Assembly (NCBI GenBank): GCA_017546725.1
Contig: JAFYRX010000062.1
Location: 1 to 50,395 of the forward strand
Reading direction: 5' to 3'
DNA length: 50,395 nt
Source of the DNA: Alistipes sp.
Lineage (GTDB): Bacteria > Bacteroidota > Bacteroidia > Bacteroidales > Rikenellaceae
The stretch's first letter is position 1. Each line of letters begins with the position of its first letter. The notes below the pieces were generated by a model. The model searched no databases, was not told the origin of the DNA, and was given only the letters and a program-made list of their open reading frames with translations. This document shows, one piece after another, positions 42,651 through 50,395 of the stretch. Made by a program: the position numbers and the translations under genes.

Positions 42651-44159
42651 ATGCAGTATATCAAGTATGCGTTTTTGTGCCTGCTTTTAACGTTTGTTTG
42701 TAGCGTAGAGGGCCGTGCTACAAGTGGCGCTGTTCCGCTTGCTATATATCCGCAGCCATTATCGTGTGAGTTGTCTTTGACTGAATATACCCCCTTCGAT
42801 AGGATTGTTGTGTGTGCCGAGGGTCACTCTTGGGTTGCGAAGCATCTCAAGTCGTGGTATGGCAAGTGTGCCCCGCAGGTGGTTGTTGATGATAATATTG
42901 CTAATGAGAGTGCCTTTGGCGACGAGGAGTACGAAATCATTATCGACAGTGAGGGCATCAAGGTCAGGGCCAGAAGCCTTCAGGCTGTACGTTATGCACT
43001 CTACACGTTGAGGCAGATTGCTATCCCGAGCCGAGGTACGGAGCAGGTCGAAGGGTGGATTGTGCCGCAGGGCCGAATCAAGGACAAGCCACAGATAGAG
43101 TTTCGTGGAGTACACATCTGCTGGTTTCGTGAGACAGAGCCGTGGGAGGTGGAGCGACAGATTCGTCTGGCTGCCTACTATAAGATGAACTATGCTGTCA
43201 TAGAGTCTTGGGGCACATTCAAGAGCGATGTTGCACCGTGGTTTGGTTGGCCCGATGCCACTATGACCAAGCGCGAGATTAAGCGCCTGAAGGCCATTGC
43301 CGATGATTTGGGCATTACCCTCATACCGCAGATTAATGTATTTGGTCACGCCTCGCAGGCACGAGGCTATGCGGGCAAGCACGCGGCGTTGGATATTAAT
43401 CCCAGGTATCAGCCTCTGTTTGAGCCGTTGGCGGGCTGGAATTGGTGTCTGTCAAATCCCGAGACACGAAAACTCCTGCAAGCACTAATCAAGGAGCGTT
43501 ATGAAGCATTCGGATGCCCTCCTTATTTCCACATAGGTGGCGATGAGGCCCATCAGCCGAGTTGTCCCGATTGTGCGTCAAAACCCTATTCGCAACTCTT
43601 TTTGGAACATATCGAGGCTATAAATGAGACCATATCATCACTCGGCGCACGGACTATGATGTGGCACGATATGCTTATTGAGAGGGGTGATTCGCGCTGG
43701 CAGGGCTTTGTTGTCAATGGTAGTAAGGAGACTGCTGCTGGATTTTTGAAATTTCCCCGCGATATTATCATCTGCGACTGGTATTATGATGGAGCACAGT
43801 CGGCCTATCCGACTATAGATTATTTCAAGGAGCAGGGTTTCTCGGTGCTCTCTTGTCCGTGGAACAACACAGGTGGCATCATTGCGCAGAGCCGATATGC
43901 TCACAAATCGGGCATAATGGGAGTTTTGGGTACAACGTGGCACCACTATTTCGGAGGCTCACTCCCCAATATCTATTATACATTGGCAAATGCGATGTGG
44001 AATCCCGAGGCACATATCTCCACTTCGGTTAATGACTATATTCGCCAAATGGTGCATACCCACATCCGTCAAATAGGTTGGGATATGAAACTTAAAAATC
44101 CGCGTCACGCGGGAACTTATTACGAGGAGATTCCTCCTGAACCGTTTTTGAATAATTAG
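42651..44159 (+). CDS. GH20-family hexosaminidase, second
   Basis: A 502-residue exported GH20-family enzyme with a signal peptide ending near EGRA. The GH20b domain (about residues 30-130) precedes the catalytic barrel. Motifs are EFRGVHICWFRE, LIPQINVFGHASQARGY and HIGGDEAHQPSCPDC, where Asp298 and Glu299 form the catalytic pair. It differs from the 1.5 kb copy: FVRGFMLDE/HWHLSDDQGW are not conserved here, so the substrate is probably different. It lies between recQ and rsmA. Confidence 0.85.
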   Translation: MQYIKYAFLCLLLTFVCSVEGRATSGAVPLAIYPQPLSCELSLTEYTPFDRIVVCAEGHSWVAKHLKSWYGKCAPQVVVDDNIANESAFGDEEYEIIIDSEGIKVRARSLQAVRYALYTLRQIAIPSRGTEQVEGWIVPQGRIKDKPQIEFRGVHICWFRETEPWEVERQIRLAAYYKMNYAVIESWGTFKSDVAPWFGWPDATMTKREIKRLKAIADDLGITLIPQINVFGHASQARGYAGKHAALDINPRYQPLFEPLAGWNWCLSNPETRKLLQALIKERYEAFGCPPYFHIGGDEAHQPSCPDCASKPYSQLFLEHIEAINETISSLGARTMMWHDMLIERGDSRWQGFVVNGSKETAAGFLKFPRDIIICDWYYDGAQSAYPTIDYFKEQGFSVLSCPWNNTGGIIAQSRYAHKSGIMGVLGTTWHHYFGGSLPNIYYTLANAMWNPEAHISTSVNDYIRQMVHTHIRQIGWDMKLKNPRHAGTYYEEIPPEPFLNN

Positions 44160-44166
44160 AATAGTT

Positions 44167-44952
44167 ATGAATCAAGTTAGGGCAAAAAAGGCATTGGGCC
44201 AACACTTTTTGACAGACCTAAATATTGCCCGCAAGATATGTTTTTCGTTGTCAGGTGGTACAGCCGACTCACCTTCAAAGGTCTTGGAGGTTGGTTGTGG
44301 TATGGGTGTGCTCACGCAATTCTTGTTGCAGCGCGACGACGTGGTGACTTATGGTGCCGAGATTGATGGCGAGAGCGTGGAGTATCTTCACGAGCATTAT
44401 CCCGACTTTGCTCCGCGATTGATTGAGGGCGACTTCCTGAAGATGGATTTGCGAGAGAGGTTTGGCGAAGAGGTGAAGGTGATTGGTAATTTCCCCTATA
44501 ATATCTCGTCACAAATATTCTTTAAGATAATCGAAAATCGTGATATCGTTCCCGAGTGTGTCGGTATGATTCAGCGTGAGGTTGCTGTACGTATTGCCGA
44601 GCCGCCGGGCTCACGCGAGTACGGTATTTTGAGTGTTCTGTTGCAGGCGTGGTACGACATCGACTATCTCTTTACCGTTGGCGAGAAGGTCTTTAATCCG
44701 CCTCCAAAGGTAAAATCGGCAGTTATTCGCCTCAAGCGTAATGCTACAAAGACTTTGGGTTGCGACGAGGTTTTGTTCGTTAAGGTGGTTAAGGCTTCGT
44801 TTGGTCAGCGCCGTAAGATGTTGCGCAACTCGTTGCGTTCGGTGTTTGGTGATTTTGGTGGTGCGGAGCATCGTTTCTTTACCGAGCGTGCCGAAAAATT
44901 GTCGGTTGCCGATTTTGTCGAACTTACAAATTGGGTTGCTGAGAACCTGTAA
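44167..44952 (+). CDS. rsmA: 16S rRNA (adenine1518/1519-N6)-dimethyltransferase
   Basis: RsmA (KsgA) dimethylates two adjacent adenines in helix 45 of 16S rRNA, a late step in 30S assembly. The 261-residue protein shows AKKALGQHFLTDLNIARKI, the SAM motif LEVGCGMGVLTQFLL and the catalytic NFPYNISSQIFFKI. The C-terminal part has VFNPPPKVKSAVIRL. Start at ATG 44167, 7 bases after GH20. Confidence 0.97.
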   Translation: MNQVRAKKALGQHFLTDLNIARKICFSLSGGTADSPSKVLEVGCGMGVLTQFLLQRDDVVTYGAEIDGESVEYLHEHYPDFAPRLIEGDFLKMDLRERFGEEVKVIGNFPYNISSQIFFKIIENRDIVPECVGMIQREVAVRIAEPPGSREYGILSVLLQAWYDIDYLFTVGEKVFNPPPKVKSAVIRLKRNATKTLGCDEVLFVKVVKASFGQRRKMLRNSLRSVFGDFGGAEHRFFTERAEKLSVADFVELTNWVAENL

Positions 44953-44973
44953 ATATCAACTTGGTAGAGTGCA

Positions 44974-45880
44974 ATGAAACGGATATTTGTTTTGCTGCTT
45001 ATTGGCTTGTTGGCGTTCGGGGTGGATGTCGAGGCTTCATCTCGCAAGGAGCGTGCACCCAAGAGCGGTGATGCTGGTTGGACCATAACTCAACTCGATG
45101 GCGATAAATTGGTGTGGTATAGTTTTCGTGGCGAGGAATTTGGTGCACAGCAGTTTGTTAATATTATTTCATTAGACCTTAATTGCAAGGATTATGAACT
45201 CGAATTTGTGGCGATAGATAGGTTAGATTCTCTGTCTAGTGTTGCAATGAGGCACGATGCCGTAGTGGCTATTAATGGAACATACGAGTGGGATGCTTCG
45301 TTTGTGAAAGTGGACGGTAAGGTCTTTTCTGAAATAACGTTGCCTGCGGACCATCTGCGATATTGGAAACACGAGGGCGCAGTTGCACGATGGTAAAAAG
45401 ATAGAGATTGGATATGGTGATAAATCGTCGTATGCCAAAAGCAAGATGCCAAATATGCTCTCTTCGTCGCCTATGCTGATTGATAACTATAAACAGGTGG
45501 GTGCTACATTCGTGGGAGATATATCAAAACTTAACATTAGTAAATTGCCATCGGAGGATTATCGTCGTCACCAGAGTGTTCGTCACCCACGTACGGCGGT
45601 GGCGCTAACTCGCTCCAATCGACTGTTGCTAATTACCGTTGATGGTCGTTCGGTGAATAGTGCTGGTATGAGCGCCAAAGAACTGACTGAGTTTTTGGTA
45701 ACGAGGTTTAATCCTCGCTACGCACTTAATATGGATGGAGGAGGCTCTACTACAATGTATATCAAGGGTAGTGGCGAATCACTCACCGATGTGATAAATT
45801 ATCCCACTGATAACAGGCGTTATGACCACTATGGTCAGCGAAGGGTATCATCTCATATCCTTGTAAAACGCAAAGAATAA
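44974..45880 (+). pseudogene. Phosphodiester glycosidase (NAGPA family), frameshifted
   Basis: Two frames together make one secreted NAGPA-family protein of about 300 residues. Frame one (44974-45396) has a signal peptide and VVAINGTYEWD; it stops after GAVARW. Frame two (45383-45880), shifted by +1, continues with LHDGKKIEIGYGD and holds the conserved NMDGGGSTTMY. One extra base near 45382 explains the break. No homopolymer is present there. NAGPA enzymes cleave GlcNAc-1-phosphodiester linkages. It could be a real mutation or an assembly error. Confidence 0.75.
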
Positions 45881-45930
45881 AATTACCAAATGTGGCTTTT
45901 ATGAGGCTGCTTTGCGGATAAATGAAAATA

Positions 45931-45965
45931 ATTACGGGGTGGTAGATTTTCTGCCACCCCGTAAT
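45931..45965. terminator. Bidirectional terminator before the M16 genes
   Basis: ATTACGGGGTGGTAG (45931-45945) pairs with CTGCCACCCCGTAAT (45951-45965), 15 bp with one G-T wobble and a 5-base loop. It separates the plus-strand glycosidase from the minus-strand M16 genes. T-rich tracts flank on both sides. Confidence 0.88.
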
Positions 45966-45982
45966 TTAGTAATAGAGTTAAT

Positions 45983-47245
45983 TTAATTAAAATCCCCTAC
46001 TACAACAGTAACTAAATCATCTGTTGAGAGATAGCGTTGGGCCAAATTGCGCAACTCCTCGGGCGTAGTGGCACGTATTCGTTGCAGATGCTCCTGAATG
46101 TGCGAATTGTCGAATCCGCAGAGTATGTTCTCTGTTGTGACATCGGCAATGCCGAACGGTCCATCCAAAATGCGCATCAATTCGCCCGCCATAATATTCT
46201 TTACCAACGCCAACTCTTGCTCTGATATCTTGTCGTTTTGCAGACATTCTATCTCGAATGCAATCTGTCGCAGGGCATCTTCCGTAACCTCCTTGCCTGT
46301 TTGTGTGGCAAGTGCAAGATAACCAGTGTGCTGGAAATTGACCATTGCGCAAAATGCACCGTAAGTGTAGCCGTGTTGTTCGCGTAGGTTTTGCATAAGT
46401 CGAGAGCCGAAATAGCCTCCCAAAACGGTTGAGAGTACCTGCATCGGGATAAAATCCTCGTGGGTGCGAGGGAATAGTAGTCGGCCCATACGAATAGAGG
46501 ACTGGACGGCTCCATCGTGCTGATGACGAATGTTGTGGCAAGTGTCAAACGGCGGTATGGCAATCTTCTGTGTAAGGATGCTTGAGTGTAATTGCACCGC
46601 TATTGATTCAATGCGAGCCAAAACCTCTGGGCTGATGTTGCCGCTGCACACTACAATGCACTCCTCGGCAGTGTAGCATCTGCGGTAATGTTCCTCGATA
46701 TGCTCACGAGAGAGCGAATCGTATGCATCTTCGCTATATGATATTCCGTAGGGGTGACTCTTTCCGAATATGGCGTTTGCAAACTTTTCGCGGGCGATGG
46801 TCTCTACCTTACGACGCTCAATGGCGAGTTGCTGCTTGCGCTTGGCGGCGTATGTAGCAACTTCCTCTGCGGGGAATGTGGGGTGGAGTATCACCTGCTC
46901 AATCACTTCGGCTGTCTGCATAAAGAATTTTGAGAGCGAACAGAAAGTGATGTACGAGTAATCTCGGTCGATGTTTATGTCGAAATAAGAGCCGAAATAG
47001 TCTAATCGTTCGGCTATCTGCTGTGACGAGAGGTTGGCTGTACCTTCGGCCAGCATATTTGCTGTAGCCGAAGCCGTAAAAGGATGGCGCTGGGTTATGG
47101 TGCCTGCGTGAAATACAAATGACAGGCGCACAACCTCATACTCGGGGCAGTTTATGGCATATATCTTAGTGCCGTTGGCTACGTGGTGGCATACGGCTGC
47201 TGGAACATCTATTGTAGATGGTGTTGTCAGGGGTGGCTGCTTCAT
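45983..47245 (-). CDS. M16 family peptidase, inactive-type partner
   Basis: A 420-residue M16-fold protein without the HxxEH zinc site: the aligned region reads FVFHAGTITQRHPFTASATANML. The later signature of the non-catalytic half is kept (GGYFGSRLMQNLREQHGYTYG), including the Arg/Tyr pair that contacts substrate in related dimers. It overlaps the catalytic M16 gene by 4 bases (ATGA), so equal co-translation is likely. It has no signal peptide. Confidence 0.9.
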   Translation of the reverse strand: MKQPPLTTPSTIDVPAAVCHHVANGTKIYAINCPEYEVVRLSFVFHAGTITQRHPFTASATANMLAEGTANLSSQQIAERLDYFGSYFDINIDRDYSYITFCSLSKFFMQTAEVIEQVILHPTFPAEEVATYAAKRKQQLAIERRKVETIAREKFANAIFGKSHPYGISYSEDAYDSLSREHIEEHYRRCYTAEECIVVCSGNISPEVLARIESIAVQLHSSILTQKIAIPPFDTCHNIRHQHDGAVQSSIRMGRLLFPRTHEDFIPMQVLSTVLGGYFGSRLMQNLREQHGYTYGAFCAMVNFQHTGYLALATQTGKEVTEDALRQIAFEIECLQNDKISEQELALVKNIMAGELMRILDGPFGIADVTTENILCGFDNSHIQEHLQRIRATTPEELRNLAQRYLSTDDLVTVVVGDFN

Positions 47246-48480
47246 CTCTTTGCGCGATAGATTAATGTTGATGAATTCTCCTTGCGGAATGTTCGGTTAG
47301 CAAAGTTGGCAATGTCGTCAGCAGAGAGCGAACGATATATCTCGACCTCACGGTTGATTAGGGGGAGGTCGCCAATCATCTCGTAATAGCCCAAATTCAT
47401 AGCCTTGTTCATTACGTTCAATTCGCCGAAAAGCGTATTGGCCTCAAACTTGTTTTTTACCTTTTCCAACTCATAAGAAGATATGTTGCCCTGTGTCAGG
47501 TTGTCCATCTCCTCCCAGAACGCCTGCTCGGCCTCCTCTTCGGTGGTAGATGGTAGCAGTTGTCCTGTAAAGACAAACAAACCGCAGTCTACGTCGCCCG
47601 TAATGTAGGCGTTGACCGATGCAAACTGACGCTTTACCTTGATGAGATGTTCATACAAGCGTGCTGAATCACCACCAGCCAAAATATCCGACGTGATATC
47701 TCCTAAGAAGAAGTCGCGCGATAGGCGGTTGCCCATCTTGAAGGCTATGGTTATGGTTGTGGCGGGTACGTCTCGTTCCACGATTTGTCGGCGAGCCTCA
47801 TTTTGCGTAGGCTCGGCTGGTATTGCTGCTATGGGGCGTTGGTGGTCCTCAATGCCACCAAACCACTTCTCTGCCAATGCGAAGAACTCCTCCTCAGCCA
47901 TATCGCCCGAGAATGAGAGTATGGCATTTGATGGCTGGTAGAATGTGTTATAGAAGTCGTGTATCTCCTCCAGCGAGGCCTGCTCGATATGTTCGGGCGT
48001 AAGACCGATGGTTGCCCAACGGTAGGGGTGTTGCTTGTAGGCTAACGCACGAAGCAACATATTTGCGTCGCCATAGGGTTGGTTTAGGTAACGCTGACGA
48101 AACTCCTCTATTACAACTTTTTTCTCGATTCGGCACGCCTCGTCGCTCAGGTTGAGTCCTGTCATACGGTCGCTCTCCAGCCACAAGGCGGTCTCGACGT
48201 TGGCTATAGGTAAGGTGATGTAAAAATCGGTATAATCGTTGTTGGTGAAAGCGTTGTTTTCGCCACAAGCCATCTGTATGGGGGTGTCGAAGTCGGGGAC
48301 TTGATGCGTGCCACGAAACATCAGGTGCTCAAACAGATGGGCAAGTCCTGTGCGGTTGGGGTTTTCGTTGCGAGCCCCGACCTTGTAGAGTATGTTGACG
48401 GCTGCCATACGCGACGTTCGGTCACGGTTGGCTATTACCGATAAGCCGTTTGATAGAGTAGTTTTTTTGTATGTAATCAT
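47242..48480 (-). CDS. M16 family zinc peptidase, catalytic partner
   Basis: A zinc metallopeptidase of the M16 (pitrilysin/MPP-like) family, 412 residues from the ATG at 48480; a longer frame to 48600 adds an unlikely N-terminus. The zinc site is HLFEH (His48, Glu51, His52), and the third ligand is probably in EKKVVIEEFRQR. No signal peptide is seen, so it may be cytoplasmic or exported by another route. It overlaps the following gene, which lacks the zinc motif, and the two probably form a heterodimer. Confidence 0.92.
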   Translation of the reverse strand: MITYKKTTLSNGLSVIANRDRTSRMAAVNILYKVGARNENPNRTGLAHLFEHLMFRGTHQVPDFDTPIQMACGENNAFTNNDYTDFYITLPIANVETALWLESDRMTGLNLSDEACRIEKKVVIEEFRQRYLNQPYGDANMLLRALAYKQHPYRWATIGLTPEHIEQASLEEIHDFYNTFYQPSNAILSFSGDMAEEEFFALAEKWFGGIEDHQRPIAAIPAEPTQNEARRQIVERDVPATTITIAFKMGNRLSRDFFLGDITSDILAGGDSARLYEHLIKVKRQFASVNAYITGDVDCGLFVFTGQLLPSTTEEEAEQAFWEEMDNLTQGNISSYELEKVKNKFEANTLFGELNVMNKAMNLGYYEMIGDLPLINREVEIYRSLSADDIANFANRTFRKENSSTLIYRAKR

Positions 48481-48657
48481 AACAAAGTAGTGGCCGATTA
48501 AATTCGTAGCCGATGCAAAATTATCGATTTTTTGTAAAAGTGATATTTTTTTATGGCAAATAAATGCTCTATGCGTAAAGAAAGCGGGTGCTGAAAGCAA
48601 CTGTTATATGTTAAATTATTAACACTAAAAAAACTATGAATTTTTGTGAAAAAGTTA

Positions 48658-48665
48658 TAACTTTG
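48658..48665 (+). promoter_or_regulatory. -7 element of the PFOR gene
   Basis: TAACTTTG fits TAnnTTTG and lies 81 bases before the PFOR start, so the leader would be about 75 bases. A short repeat ACATAAAAC/ATAAAACTAA is visible in that leader. No clear -33 box. Confidence 0.5.
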
Positions 48666-48728
48666 TCAAAATTTGGTTGGCAGATATCGTTGCCAACCGC
48701 ATAAAACTAACATAAAACATAAAACTAA

Positions 48729-50395
<1,667 letters not shown>

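Noticed and set aside
45360-45400. Programmed +1 frameshift in the phosphodiester glycosidase
   Set aside because: No slippery codon with stop or downstream stimulator of known type; a plain one-base insertion explains the data.

Overview
The window looks like a chromosomal segment of a Bacteroidales bacterium, probably a gut commensal; Rikenellaceae/Alistipes-like is only a guess. The basis is promoter elements of the Bacteroidetes form TTTG-N19/20-TAnnTTTG (before tRNA-Val and the GH109 pair), weak ribosome binding sites, lipoprotein signal peptides, a BACON-domain lipoprotein, GH92/GH109/GxGYxYP carbohydrate enzymes, and a thiamine TonB receptor plus PnuT pair. It is mostly intact housekeeping and glycan-handling DNA. 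I saw no transposase, phage gene, CRISPR array or SusCD pair.

Layout. 0-7 kb: a CE1-like esterase, a tRNA-Val with its own promoter, and a minus-strand run of a GxGYxYP-family lipoprotein, a GH36 alpha-galactosidase and a GH20 hexosaminidase. 7-13 kb: rmuC with an overlapping small pyrophosphatase-like gene, a short secreted DUF3857-type protein of unusual base composition, uvrB, and a TlpA-like thioredoxin lipoprotein. 13-21 kb (plus strand): dnaG, a structured non-coding stretch, smpB, an MBL-fold lipoprotein, a Cof-type HAD phosphatase, tsaB, a BACON lipoprotein and an endonuclease/exonuclease/phosphatase protein. 20.6-25.3 kb: a tandem pair of GH109-type lipoproteins, then a stand-alone trpB preceded by a complete Trp attenuator. 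25.3-30.6 kb: rpiB, a DUF454 membrane protein, a TPP-riboswitch-controlled TonB receptor-pnuT operon, and a secreted alpha/beta hydrolase. 30.7-40.3 kb (minus strand): lptB-aroA-aroC-prmC-recX-M23 peptidase-GH92-anmK, packed tightly. 40.4-45.9 kb (plus strand): recQ-GH20-rsmA and a frameshifted phosphodiester glycosidase. 46-48.5 kb: a pair of M16 peptidases, one with and one without the zinc motif. The window ends inside a pyruvate:ferredoxin oxidoreductase gene, consistent with anaerobic life.

Working together: secreted or lipoprotein hydrolases (two GH20, GH36, GH92, two GH109, GxGYxYP, CE1, the phosphodiester glycosidase) point to removal of terminal sugars from host-type glycans, while AnmK and the M23 peptidase point to murein turnover. 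AroA and AroC make chorismate, the precursor of tryptophan. The trpB gene carries its own Trp-sensing leader and may serve indole salvage. Thiamine is imported through the riboswitch-controlled receptor and PnuT; it would supply TPP to enzymes such as the PFOR at the window end.

The most interesting signal is the trpB leader (23716-23860): a 19-codon reading frame with three consecutive Trp codons, followed by three mutually exclusive pairings and a U-tract terminator. This is a textbook ribosome-stalling attenuator, found here in a phylum where such control is little studied. Other points worth checking are the structured region before smpB, a GH92 enzyme with Gln at the likely general-acid position, a chorismate synthase of the HFSGR type, and the frameshift in the phosphodiester glycosidase.
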